Below, one piece after another: positions 55,783-64,000 of a DNA stretch of 64,000 bases; within the stretch, counting starts at the first letter, position 1, and each line of letters starts with the position of its first letter. Both the position numbers and the translations under genes were made by a program. This DNA comes from Scytonema millei VB511283 (GTDB taxonomy: Bacteria > Cyanobacteriota > Cyanobacteriia > Cyanobacteriales > Chroococcidiopsidaceae). A model generated the notes under the pieces. It did not search any database. It had not been told where the DNA came from and worked only from the letters and a program-made list of their open reading frames with translations. The DNA lies in assembly GCF_000817735.3 (NCBI RefSeq), contig NZ_JTJC03000001.1:567710-631709 (forward strand), given 5' to 3'.

Positions 55783-56808
55783 TTAATAGCGAATACGGGG
55801 ATCGATGTAGGCATTGAGAATGTCAATGATAATGCTGGCAAGTACGACGATCGTACCAAAAAATACTAAAATTCCTTGAACGGTAGGATAATCGCGCAAG
55901 GAAATTGCTTCGTAGAGGCGATTGGCTAAACCAGGCCAAGAAAATGTCACCTCAGTTAAGATTGCTCCACCTAATAAAGAGGCGAAAGTGAGTCCCATAA
56001 TCGTAATCACGGGAATTAAGGCATTTTTTAAAGCATGGGCGAATAAGATCCGTCGTTCGGGAATTCCCCTAGCACGGGCAGCTTCTACATAGTCAGCTTT
56101 AAGGGTATGTTTGAGGTTGACGCGAACGATGCGCTCGAAGATTCCCGATAGTAAAAGTCCTAGAGTTAGACTTGGCAACAATAAGTAGTAGATAGCACTG
56201 AAAAATTGGGTAAAATTGCCGCTTAACAGACTATCAATGGTGTATAGTCCTGTAAAACCTTCAGGTGCGGGTATAGAAGTCGGAAAGCGCGTCCCCAAGG
56301 GAAACCACCCCAACTGTACCGCAAATACCAACTGCATTAACATTCCCACCCAGAATAAGGGTAAGGCATAAGTGATAATCCCAAATAATCGCCCCCCTAC
56401 ATCTAACCAAGAATTAGGGCGGGAAGCTGCTAGCATTCCTACACTAATTCCAATGATGAGCGCAAATGCCATGCTAAATATGGCTAATTCTGCCGTAGCG
56501 GGGAAGTGTTGTCCGATGGTTTGCCAAACGGATTCCCCTTGAGTTGTAATGGAACTACCGAGATCGAAGCGTAGTAAATTACCTATATACCGAATGTACT
56601 GAATCGGTAGGGGATCGAGTAGTCCTAATCGTTCCCGATATTCTTGCTTGACGCTTTCTGGGGCGCGTCCTCCTAACACAGCATCGACGGGATCGCCAGG
56701 AGTTGCTCTTAACAACAAAAATACCACAGTCACGATCGTCCACAGCATGAGTGGTGTCAGCAGCAATCGAGCCAGAATGTAATATTGCAGAGATTTTGAG
56801 CGAGACAT
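55783..56808 (-). CDS. ABC transporter permease, DppB/OppB type
   Basis: This gene encodes 341 aa from the ATG at 56808; the longer frame to 56907 has no conserved residues. It shows the BPD_transp_1 layout: N-terminal helix (YYILARLLLTPLMLWTIVTV), the loop FLLLRATPGDPVDAVLGGRA, and six membrane segments. The EAA loop is EAARARGIPERRILFAHALK, and the C-terminus ends ILNAYIDPRIRY. It is one of two permease subunits of a dipeptide/oligopeptide or nickel ABC importer. The partner permease, ATPases and binding protein are not adjacent, so the transporter genes are scattered, as is common in cyanobacteria. Divergent from the AraC gene. Confidence 0.92.
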   Translation of the reverse strand: MSRSKSLQYYILARLLLTPLMLWTIVTVVFLLLRATPGDPVDAVLGGRAPESVKQEYRERLGLLDPLPIQYIRYIGNLLRFDLGSSITTQGESVWQTIGQHFPATAELAIFSMAFALIIGISVGMLAASRPNSWLDVGGRLFGIITYALPLFWVGMLMQLVFAVQLGWFPLGTRFPTSIPAPEGFTGLYTIDSLLSGNFTQFFSAIYYLLLPSLTLGLLLSGIFERIVRVNLKHTLKADYVEAARARGIPERRILFAHALKNALIPVITIMGLTFASLLGGAILTEVTFSWPGLANRLYEAISLRDYPTVQGILVFFGTIVVLASIIIDILNAYIDPRIRY

Positions 56809-56980
56809 ATGAGGGATAAGGGAGCAGGGAGCTTCTGAGCAGGGGGATAAGGGAGAATTAGCTACCGATCGCTGACTTAAGATCGGGGAAGAACGATTAG
56901 TCAGCAATATCTTAGATCGGCAACTGCCATTAATGCTAATATTCCGTCAGGAAAGGGCGATCGCCACGAACTGCTATCTT

Positions 56981-57841
56981 ATGGATAACGCTGCTAGAAC
57001 TCCAGCTAGGTGCGAACGTGCTAAGTTTTGGCGACAGCCGGAGTTTGGTAATTTGGAGTTACTCAGAGCAACTTATATTACTCATGCTTTCTGCCGACAC
57101 ATTCACGAAGCTTATACTATCGGTGTCATCGAACAAGGGGTAGAAAAGTTTACTTACCAAGGCGAAATGCATTTTGCCCCCGCTGGTACGGTGGTGATTG
57201 TCAATCCTGGTGAGGTGCATACGGGAAGTGCGGGAGTCGAGAATGGTTGGACATATCGCGTGTTGTATCCTGACGTGAGTTTATTGCAACAAGCTGCGGC
57301 TGAGGCTTTCGGGGGGCGACAGGTTATGCCTTATTTTCCGCAAGCCGCGATCGCCGATCGCCAGCTGGCTCAACAGATATTACAACTACACCAAAGTTTA
57401 GAAACTTCACCGTCGCAGTTAGAAAAAGATACACGCTGGTTAGGGACGCTAGTACAACTGATTCAACGTCATGCAGGCGATCGCCCTACACTGAAACAAA
57501 TAGGTAGAGAAGACCAGCCAATTGTACGGATTAAGTCATATTTAGAATCGAATTATACAGAAAATATTTCTTTAGATAAGCTTGCCGCGATCGCCAATCT
57601 CAGCCCGTTTTATTTATTACGAACATTTCGCGATCGTGTTGGTATGCCACCTTACGAATATTTAACTCAAGTGCGGGTGGCAAAAGCAAAAAGGCTGTTA
57701 TCACAAGGATATGCGATCGCGCAGGTGGCGCAACAAACGGGTTTTGCCGATCAAAGTCATTTAACCAGGCAATTCAAGCGTTTTGTTGGAGTCACGCCAG
57801 GGAAGTATAGTCATGCTCTGACTACCGCTCGCGGAAATTGA
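56981..57841 (+). CDS. AraC-family transcriptional regulator
   Basis: This gene encodes 286 aa from an ATG at 56981; an ATG at 56933 would add 16 residues. The N-terminal half is a cupin sensor (HIHEAYTIGVIEQGVEKFTY, then FAPAGTVVIVNPGEVHTGSA). The C-terminal 100 residues are the double HTH: ISLDKLAAIANLSPFYLLRT, then GFADQSHLTRQFKRFVGVTP and GKYSHALTT. It binds DNA in response to a small ligand. It is divergent from the OppB-type permease, with about 170 bp between, and may regulate it. The 3' end overlaps the convergent helicase gene by 31 bp. Confidence 0.92.
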   Translation: MDNAARTPARCERAKFWRQPEFGNLELLRATYITHAFCRHIHEAYTIGVIEQGVEKFTYQGEMHFAPAGTVVIVNPGEVHTGSAGVENGWTYRVLYPDVSLLQQAAAEAFGGRQVMPYFPQAAIADRQLAQQILQLHQSLETSPSQLEKDTRWLGTLVQLIQRHAGDRPTLKQIGREDQPIVRIKSYLESNYTENISLDKLAAIANLSPFYLLRTFRDRVGMPPYEYLTQVRVAKAKRLLSQGYAIAQVAQQTGFADQSHLTRQFKRFVGVTPGKYSHALTTARGN

Positions 57842-60282
57842 CGCACTAAAGCCGAAAATACCGGACAGGGGCGACTGTTATCTAAATTTTCAGGTTTGCT
57901 CCAAGTGAAAGGTGCTTTTTGTGCCGCAGAAATCCACAGTAAACGTTTGGCGCGAGTGATGGCGACATAAAGTAAGCGAAACTCTTCTGCTGTCTTAAGT
58001 TGTTTTGCCTGTTCCCACGCCGTAGCAATATCGGGTAAGGGAAATTGTTCGTGCAAGGCAGCACGGATTTGGGCGCGGGCAACTTCTGCAACGGTGAAAT
58101 CTCCCAAAAAATGAGCTTGAGGTAAAACGCGCAGATTTCCAGGAATTGTATTTTCGTGTAAAAACGGAATAAATACGCAGTCCCAATCCAATCCTTTAGC
58201 TTTGTGCATGGTAATAATTGTCAGTTGCCCAGGACGGGTATAACGTGCCTCGGAATCTTCCGCGTCCACCGCTTCAAATCGTTCTGAATTGACAATTTCG
58301 CTCAGCACTATCAGCATTGCAGCCAAATTATTGTTGCCATTACCAGCAAGTTGTTGCTGCACTCGTTCCGCTAGCTTATCTGCTGTCGCGAGTTCTGCTT
58401 GGTCGTAGTTTAATGTTAAGGCAAGAAAGGAAATTAATTGATAGGGAGGTAACTCCATTCGAGCGCGGAGCAGGCTGCGGCACAAATGACTAGCTTTTTG
58501 AGCTGGTTCGGGTTGAGGTGCGTCTAAAGGACCAGGATACAGAAATTGTTCGGGAATGGTTGCCAGCGCATTCAAATCTTGCGGCTGGATTAACTGACGC
58601 TGTACCAAAACTTCCAAGGCAGCTTTGAGATAGTCGGGGGAGTGGGGACGGTCGAGGAATTGCAGCAGCGCCAGCACTTCCGCTGGAACTTGAGAGTGGC
58701 GATCGCTTTCCGAAACCTCATACACTACGATATTATGCTCTTGGCAAATCGGCGCGATCGCTTCAGCCAGCCATCGTCCCTGTCTGTTTTCCCTAACTAA
58801 AACAGCCATCCGCAGACTATTTGGCGTTTCTGTAGTGGGTGTTTCTCCATTCGATCCTGCTTGACATAATGCCACTACCCGCTGACCAATTAATTCTGCC
58901 GTGTGATGAATATCGCGAGGCGTATGCAACTCCAACCCCCCACCAATCGGCGCAGGATTAGCATCCGGCTGTGGGTCATCTAAGCTAACCGGATGAATCG
59001 TCTGCTCTCGAAATGGCAGTGGTGCGTGGCTAGTGGCTAGTGGCTGGTGGCTAGAATTGCTCCCTTGTCTCCCTTGTCCCCCTTGTCCCCTTCTTCCCTG
59101 CTCCCTACTCCCTGCTCCCTGCTCCCTGCTCCCTGCTCCCTGCTCCCTTCCATTCGCCCACCCCAACATAAAGTTAGCTGCGGCAATGACAATCCTAGTG
59201 CTGCGTCCTGCCATATCCATCGTTGCCAATCGTTGTTGCTGTTGGCACTCTTCGCAGAAGCGACGAAAATAAATTGGGTCGGCTGGAGTAAAGGTAGAAT
59301 TAATTGCTTGGTTGGGGTCGCCAACTCGAATTAAATTCGCTGGTAAATCTGGGTTTTCTGGATCTTGTGCCAGAATTTCTAAGAGTTTGGTTTGCAGGGG
59401 TGAAGAGTCCTGAGCCTCATCTTCAAATACGGCAAAAACTTGCTTTTGTTCGTTGCGTCTGGCGCTAGGATTTTCTAGTACCCGTAGCGCTGCCAAAATC
59501 ATGTCGTCGTAGTCGATTAAATCGCGCGATCGCATTAAATTCTGATACTGTTCGTACAATCCGGCAGCGACGGTCAAAATTTCATATTCGTCTATTGCCT
59601 GTTCGCCCAACACTCGCAACTGTTGCGGTTGATATCCAGAGCTTTTCGCTTCGTGAATGACTAAATAAGCTAATGCTGGTAGTACTTCTGTCCGCAATAC
59701 CGACTGTCGCCGTAAGCGTTCTGTTTCTTCGCCGTCAAATTGCCTACCTTCGAGTAACCGAGAATACAAGCGGGGATTAGCAGCAATCCACTGTTCTACA
59801 CAAGTCCGAATCAAGCGGTGGCTCTGATTGGGCGTGATTAACGTCGCGCTATCCAACGGCAGTCCCGACAAGTCAGGATAGCGGCTGGCAATATTCAGCG
59901 CCAAACCGTGTAGGGTATTGACAGTGAATCCTCTTGGCGGTAGGGATAATTCTTCTCGTAAATACCTGCGAATCTTACCTTTAATGTTTGCTGCCGCAGA
60001 ACGAGTAAATGTAACAACTACGATCGCACGTTTGGCGTGTAACTGATAGCGGGCGATCGCAATTGCCGTTGCTGCTGCCATTCCCGTCGATTTTCCTGCC
60101 CCTGGGACTGCCGAGACTGCCAACTGTCCCCCCTGCCAATCTGCCATTTGTTGCTGTCCTGGGCGCAAGCTGTTGCGGATCTGTTCCCATTTGGCGGGAG
60201 TCGTAGGGGCGTACTGCTGTGCGCCCATACTAGAGTCAGGAGTCGATATGGATAACTGGTCTGTGAGGTTGGCTTCTGGCAT
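57811..60282 (-). CDS. UvrD/Rep-family ATP-dependent DNA helicase
   Basis: This gene encodes 823 aa, ATG at 60282. Superfamily 1 motifs appear in order: I AVPGAGKST, Ia FTRSAAANIKGKI, II VFEDEAQDSS (DEAQ in place of DEAD/DExx), III GDPNQAIN, IV MAGRSTRIVIAAAN, V ITMHKAKGLDWDCVF, VI LLYVAITRAKRLLWIS. It unwinds DNA 3' to 5' in repair or replication restart. Two segments come from repetitive DNA: residues 18-29 (from a palindromic element) and about 376-421 between motifs IV and V (from GGGAGCA and related heptamers). The 3' end overlaps the AraC gene by 31 bp. Confidence 0.93.
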   Translation of the reverse strand: MPEANLTDQLSISTPDSSMGAQQYAPTTPAKWEQIRNSLRPGQQQMADWQGGQLAVSAVPGAGKSTGMAAATAIAIARYQLHAKRAIVVVTFTRSAAANIKGKIRRYLREELSLPPRGFTVNTLHGLALNIASRYPDLSGLPLDSATLITPNQSHRLIRTCVEQWIAANPRLYSRLLEGRQFDGEETERLRRQSVLRTEVLPALAYLVIHEAKSSGYQPQQLRVLGEQAIDEYEILTVAAGLYEQYQNLMRSRDLIDYDDMILAALRVLENPSARRNEQKQVFAVFEDEAQDSSPLQTKLLEILAQDPENPDLPANLIRVGDPNQAINSTFTPADPIYFRRFCEECQQQQRLATMDMAGRSTRIVIAAANFMLGWANGREQGAGSREQGAGSREQGRRGQGGQGRQGSNSSHQPLATSHAPLPFREQTIHPVSLDDPQPDANPAPIGGGLELHTPRDIHHTAELIGQRVVALCQAGSNGETPTTETPNSLRMAVLVRENRQGRWLAEAIAPICQEHNIVVYEVSESDRHSQVPAEVLALLQFLDRPHSPDYLKAALEVLVQRQLIQPQDLNALATIPEQFLYPGPLDAPQPEPAQKASHLCRSLLRARMELPPYQLISFLALTLNYDQAELATADKLAERVQQQLAGNGNNNLAAMLIVLSEIVNSERFEAVDAEDSEARYTRPGQLTIITMHKAKGLDWDCVFIPFLHENTIPGNLRVLPQAHFLGDFTVAEVARAQIRAALHEQFPLPDIATAWEQAKQLKTAEEFRLLYVAITRAKRLLWISAAQKAPFTWSKPENLDNSRPCPVFSALVRQFPRAVVRA
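59034..59150. repeat. 7-bp repeat arrays inside the helicase gene
   Basis: From left to right on the plus strand: CTAGTGG units (about 59032-59053), CCCTTGT units (about 59063-59088) and about seven CTCCCTG/CTCCCTA units (about 59100-59150). They are in frame and encode a Gly/Gln/Arg/Ser-rich insertion of about 40 residues. Confidence 0.88.
60202..60231. repeat. palindromic element in the helicase 5' end
   Basis: Matches the 30-bp palindrome at 20753-20782 in 25 of 30 positions and encodes residues 18-29 of the helicase. Confidence 0.75.
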
Positions 60283-60490
60283 AGGGAATTTATGGACTCA
60301 ATCTAGATATCCAAATCTAAAAGAGAATTTATGTTTTAAGCGTAATTTTTCAATATAAGCCTAGATTGTAGTTGGATGACAAGTATATTGCAGTATTTGT
60401 AAGAGATGCGATCGCGCTTCCAATGTAGTGAGAATAGGAGGGGTGCGATCGCTTTTTGGCTTAGGTTGCAATAGGTTATTGCATCGAGAG

Positions 60491-61825
60491 TTATTCGTTT
60501 GTTGCAGGCTTGAGTAGCGAGAACAATGAATTATGCTGTAACCAAACACATAATTTTATGTTTGCTCCGTCATTTGGCTGCGGTTGATATTCGCCAGTTT
60601 GAATTGTTTCTTTTAGCGGACTTCTAAATCTCAATGTATCTTTTATAAGCTCTTCAAACATAGCTAATGGTAGTAGTAGTATATCCTCTACTTCTACATC
60701 ATCTTCCTTGAAAAAGATAGTTTCAAATCTAAACTTATATCCAGCCCATTTAATGGTAGGTAGTCTATCTACTGCGGCTTTTAAGTTATTTATTATGCAA
60801 TCATACTCTGGATGAGGATTTTTCTGTCTGTGTTCTATCCACCAGAAAACGTTATGCCTAACAAAATACTTTCCATTGTCATTAGCACAAACCTCCACTT
60901 CCACGCTATCCACATATAAAAACTGACGGCTCATCACTCTAACTTCACCTTCTGGCATTAGTTCTAATTCCTCCCACGGTTCAACTTCAACAACATTCTT
61001 ATTATTCCCTTGACAAGGCTGAAGTTTGCTAGCAAGCTCTAGGGGAATCGGATCTTCCTCCAAAGCCTCCAGACTAGAGAATTCTTCTTTAAAATCTGGT
61101 GAGTTTTCTATCAGTATTTCTAGCTGCTGACTGCTAAAAGCCATTAACTCTACACCAGCTACAGTTCTACGAGTTGAATCAGACATCACATTGACTAATT
61201 CCTGAGCTGGAGTTAAATCTATTCTTATACCTTTGTAATTCGTTTCCCAATATCCAAATTTGCCAAAAGATTTAGGTTCTGTATGATATTCTTTCCACTT
61301 CAACGAACTAGCTTTTTTATTAATATTTTTTAATGCACTCCTTATACCTCCTGATACACCACGTCTGCCGTAAACAGGATAGAACAAATATATTGTTGGA
61401 GGTTCTTCACCAGCAATTGGGTCAAATCCAAATATCATTGTATTAAACTTAGCTAGCTGCTGAAAACTTTGTTGTAATGCTGTTTCAACTGGAGTTATTC
61501 TTCTAATCGGTGTAACTACTTTTGTCCAGTTTAGCGGTGGTTTATATAACTCAATAAATTCAGTTTCAAGATTTGCAAGAGTATTCATATTGTTGCTACA
61601 CTCAAGCCAGCTAATACTGATTTGATTTTTTCGATTCAATCTTTTTAATTGTCCAAATCTATGATGTTCTCTCCACCTAGCAACTAAATTCACCGTTCTA
61701 CCAATATAGAGGATTTGCCCTGTACCATCAGATACAAAGTAGATGGCTGCATAACTGGGTAAATTATCTTTGTTTAGTAAGTAGACTGATGGCAATTCAG
61801 AAAGTTGAATATCTTTTATTAGCAT
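60491..61825 (-). CDS. GIY-YIG nuclease-family protein with large C-terminal region
   Basis: This gene encodes 444 aa, ATG at 61825. Residues about 25-100 are a GIY-YIG domain: AAIYFVSDGTGQILYIGRTV, the arginine in NLVARWREHHRF, and the glutamate in ETEFIELYKPPLN that binds metal. All catalytic positions seem present. The C-terminal 340 residues are not recognised; they include a Gly/Arg-rich turn (YGRRGVSGGIRSAL) and acidic segments. It could be a DNA endonuclease, but stand-alone GIY-YIG proteins vary in function. The gene is AT-rich, has no HIP1 site, and stands alone, which suggests an accessory origin. Confidence 0.75.
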   Translation of the reverse strand: MLIKDIQLSELPSVYLLNKDNLPSYAAIYFVSDGTGQILYIGRTVNLVARWREHHRFGQLKRLNRKNQISISWLECSNNMNTLANLETEFIELYKPPLNWTKVVTPIRRITPVETALQQSFQQLAKFNTMIFGFDPIAGEEPPTIYLFYPVYGRRGVSGGIRSALKNINKKASSLKWKEYHTEPKSFGKFGYWETNYKGIRIDLTPAQELVNVMSDSTRRTVAGVELMAFSSQQLEILIENSPDFKEEFSSLEALEEDPIPLELASKLQPCQGNNKNVVEVEPWEELELMPEGEVRVMSRQFLYVDSVEVEVCANDNGKYFVRHNVFWWIEHRQKNPHPEYDCIINNLKAAVDRLPTIKWAGYKFRFETIFFKEDDVEVEDILLLPLAMFEELIKDTLRFRSPLKETIQTGEYQPQPNDGANIKLCVWLQHNSLFSLLKPATNE

Positions 61826-62093
61826 TGTTTCAACACCAAGCTTGACTGATGCAATACTAAATATAGTTAATGCTATTCAACTAAAAAAACTATATTTTCC
61901 TCAGTATACTTAGTATAAATTAAAGCATCAAGTCAATACAAGCTACTGAGTTGATGTAAGTAGTTTGTAGGTGCGTTATTTAACACACCCTACTTTAACG
62001 GGTGGTAATACCCCTTCCAATATGGCTGAGTGTAGTTTGTTAGACTGAAAGTCTAAAGTGTCAGTAAATCCTCAACAAGGACGCTCAAGCCCG
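61826..62093. other. intergenic region GIY-YIG / tldD
   Basis: AT-rich divergent gap with a TTAGACT-gaa-AGTCTAA hairpin at 62040-62056 and a TGCGTTATTTAACACACCC stretch near 61971. The tldD start lies at the right end. No RNA gene is recognised. Confidence 0.55.
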
Positions 62094-63578
62094 ATGATGC
62101 TATCGACGTATCCGAGTAGCCTACTGCTATCGAGAGAACTGCCTAACCTGGACTATAGATTAAAACGCGATCGCTTTGATGAAACTTGGGAAGCACCCCT
62201 TGCTACCCTACTTGGTTTAGGACGAGCAGCAGGTGCAGATTTTGTAGAATTTTTCTTGGAACGAGTTAACTATATTAATTGTTTAGCAGAAGACGACACG
62301 ATCGCCAGCATTTCCCCTAGACTATCCACAGGTGCAGGGGTGAGAGTGTTTCGCGGTAAGGCTGATTGCTATGTCAGCACCAACGATTTAACATTTAACG
62401 GACTCAAAGCCGCTTTAGAAAAAGGACTTTCCATTCTAGGGTTGCAACTTCCAGCACCCAACGCCTACATCCCCGCCATCAATTTAAAACTGCTACGAGA
62501 CTACGCCACGACTAAAGGTAAAGATAGCTGGTTTGCTGGCTGTAGTTCGATCCGCGAAATGGGAGAAGTGCTGCTAGATGCCAACCAACAGTTACAACTC
62601 AAAGCGAACCACGTCCAATCGAGACGCGCTACCTATTTCCGCGACTGGCAAGAAGTTTTAGTTGCTTCCAGTGATGGCACGTTTGCCAGAGACATTCGTT
62701 TGACACAATCGGTAGGATTCAACCTGTTGTGTGCTGACGGTATCCACCGGACTTCCATCGGACAACGGGCAGGTAGCACTAGCGATCCTAATTTTCTCAG
62801 AGCGTGGGATTACAAATCAACCGCCGAGGAAGTGGCAGAATCGGCAGGTAAGATGTTGTATGCCGATTACGTAGAATCGGGTACGTATCCAATCGTGATG
62901 GCAAATCAGTTTGGTGGTGTCATCTTCCATGAAGCTTGCGGACACCTGCTGGAAACCACCCAAATCGAACGCAAAACCACTCCTTTTGCTGACAAGAAGG
63001 GTGAAAAAATCGCTCATGAAAGCCTGACTGCATGGGATGAAGGACTTTCCGACAGTGCTTTCGGTACGATTGATATGGATGATGAGGGAATGCCAGCCCA
63101 ACGGACATTATTGATCGAAAATGGCATTTTGAAAAACTTCTTGAGCGATCGCGCTGGTTCTTTACGTACCGGACACCCCAGAACGGGTAGCGGACGCAGA
63201 CAAAGCTATACCTACGCCGCCGCCTCGCGGATGCGCAATACTTACATCGCACCAGGTAGCTATACCAACGAAGAGATCTTTGGTTCCATTGACAAAGGAA
63301 TCTACTGCAAAAAAATGGGTGGTGGTAGCGTCGGCGCAACGGGACAATTCAACTTTGCGGTTGAAGAAGCTTACCTAATTGAAAATGGCAAAATTACCAA
63401 ACCACTTAAAGGTGCTACTTTGATTGGTGACGCACAGGAAATTATGAATAAGATTTCTATGTGTTCCCAGGATTTGGGATTAGCGGCGGGTTTCTGCGGT
63501 TCTGTTAGCGGTAGTATCTACGTTACTGTCGGACAACCTCATATCAAAGTGGATTCGATTACCGTCGGTGGAAGATAG
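62094..63578 (+). CDS. tldD: TldD/PmbA-family zinc metallopeptidase, TldD subunit
   Basis: This gene encodes 494 aa from the ATG at 62094; a GTG at 62058 is an upstream alternative. The zinc site HEACGH (H279, E280, H284) lies in [14 protein letters not shown]. Other family marks are [20 protein letters not shown] and a Gly-rich end ([20 protein letters not shown]). It is the catalytic half of the TldD-TldE protease that degrades unfolded peptides and processes some ribosomal peptides and antitoxins. Its partner gene starts 5 bp downstream, so the pair is an operon. Confidence 0.93.
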   Translation: MMLSTYPSSLLLSRELPNLDYRLKRDRFDETWEAPLATLLGLGRAAGADFVEFFLERVNYINCLAEDDTIASISPRLSTGAGVRVFRGKADCYVSTNDLTFNGLKAALEKGLSILGLQLPAPNAYIPAINLKLLRDYATTKGKDSWFAGCSSIREMGEVLLDANQQLQLKANHVQSRRATYFRDWQEVLVASSDGTFARDIRLTQSVGFNLLCADGIHRTSIGQRAGSTSDPNFLRAWDYKSTAEEVAESAGKMLYADYVESGTYPIVMANQFGGVIFHEACGHLLETTQIERKTTPFADKKGEKIAHESLTAWDEGLSDSAFGTIDMDDEGMPAQRTLLIENGILKNFLSDRAGSLRTGHPRTGSGRRQSYTYAAASRMRNTYIAPGSYTNEEIFGSIDKGIYCKKMGGGSVGATGQFNFAVEEAYLIENGKITKPLKGATLIGDAQEIMNKISMCSQDLGLAAGFCGSVSGSIYVTVGQPHIKVDSITVGGR

Positions 63579-63582
63579 AAGT

Positions 63583-64000
63583 ATGACAAATATTCAAGAA
63601 CTAGCAAATTACGTTCGAGATAGTGCTAGTCAAATTGGCGTTCAAAAATTTGATATTTTCGGTTCTTCTGTTGATGAAACCAGCGTGCAGGTAGATTCAG
63701 GCGAACCGAAACAAGTCAAAGCCTCAAATCGTTCTGGCGTGACGGTGCGGGTGTGGAATGAAAACAATAACGTCGGAGTCACCAGCACGACTGATGTGTA
63801 TCCCGAAGGGATCGAACTCGCTTTGAAAACTGCCTATGAAGCAAGTTTCTTTGGGGTTAAAGAAAATGTACCAGATTTTAGCCCAGAAGCGTTAGCGCCA
63901 ATTACTGCTAATACGGAAACTACAGCACCTCAAGCGCCTGTAGCTGAGTTGATTGAAACTTTGATCTCGGCTGAAAAAGAACTCTTGGCTGCTCATCCGG
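63583..64000 (+). CDS. pmbA: TldD/PmbA-family partner (TldE/PmbA), N-terminal part
   Basis: This gene starts at the ATG at 63583 and runs off the right edge with about 139 residues in view. ...YVRDSASQIGVQKFDIFGSS, then SGVTVRVWNENNNVGVTSTT and ALKTAYEASFFGVKENVPDF match the N-terminal fold of the PmbA/TldE subunit, which lacks the zinc site in well-studied cases. Whether the His motif is absent cannot be checked in the visible part. It is 5 bp after tldD and surely co-transcribed with it. Confidence 0.88.
   Translation, partial: MTNIQELANYVRDSASQIGVQKFDIFGSSVDETSVQVDSGEPKQVKASNRSGVTVRVWNENNNVGVTSTTDVYPEGIELALKTAYEASFFGVKENVPDFSPEALAPITANTETTAPQAPVAELIETLISAEKELLAAHP

Noticed and set aside
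59100-59150. CTCCCTG array considered as a CRISPR or iteron array
   Set aside because: The units are 7 bp without spacers and without cas genes nearby. It is a tandem repeat and lies in a coding frame.

Overview
The window is 64 kb of cyanobacterial chromosome. The evidence is dense HIP1 octamers (GCGATCGC), carotenoid genes (crtB, a plant-type phytoene desaturase, cruF, cruG), a CAAD/CURT1-type thylakoid protein, several cyanobacteria-only families (DUF3531, DUF3493, DUF1400, DUF6887/DUF6888, low-complexity tail membrane protein) and abundant short tandem repeats of 7-bp units. The gene content would suit a Chroococcidiopsis-like or filamentous genome. The sequence alone does not fix the genus. 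There is no rRNA operon, CRISPR array or complete insertion sequence.

Layout. 0-3 kb: end of malQ, then crtB and crtP overlapping on the minus strand. 3-7.5 kb: CAAD protein, von Willebrand A protein, a monothiol thioredoxin-fold protein, MarC, RNase HI. 7.5-9.7 kb: cruG-cruF for the polar carotenoid myxol glycosides. 10-15 kb: HicAB, methyltransferase, bioD, a Ser/Thr kinase. 15-20.7 kb: prs, a DUF6888/DUF6887 pair, Nudix, DUF3531, TPR, ABC ATPase, rsmG. 20.8-25.1 kb: a lipid-linked glycosylation trio. 25.5-30 kb: exported Mn-SOD, aldo/keto reductase, rpiA, phytase-like secreted protein. 30.1-33.1 kb: an AT-rich island without HIP1 sites, holding a PIN toxin pair and a compact four-gene cassette. 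34-42.2 kb: rppA/rppB two-component pair, amino-acid permease, lipoprotein-type methyltransferase, M28 peptidase, HtrA protease, DnaJ-TPR protein. 42.2-43.8 kb: a candidate small RNA, a tyrosine recombinase and tRNA-Thr(CGU). 44-48 kb: SLH/beta-helix surface protein, DUF1400 protein, small membrane proteins. 48-54 kb: rimP-nusA-ylxR-infB. 54-64 kb: membrane protein, OppB-type permease, AraC regulator, UvrD-type helicase, GIY-YIG protein, and tldD with the start of its partner pmbA/tldE.

How the genes work together. crtB and CrtP make and desaturate phytoene, and CruF and CruG add the 1'-hydroxyl and the sugar on the psi end. prs and rpiA serve ribose-phosphate metabolism. rimP, nusA and infB form a transcription/translation operon with a terminator-like hairpin directly before rimP. 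TldD and PmbA form one protease complex.

The most interesting items are three. First, the four-gene cassette at 31.0-33.1 kb: a small GCPDIWELEDG protein, a DUF6879-like protein, a one-helix membrane protein and a formyltransferase with an intact Asn-His-Asp triad. I know of no described function for it. Second, a compact transcription unit at 42.24-42.36 kb with two 11-bp direct repeats, a -10 box, a 12-codon ORF and a strong terminator; the same repeat pair occurs just after rppB. Third, intergenic repeats (7-bp arrays and inverted-repeat elements) that have entered reading frames in rsmG, the helicase (twice), cruG, the 10.1-kb membrane gene and the start of the 54-kb gene.
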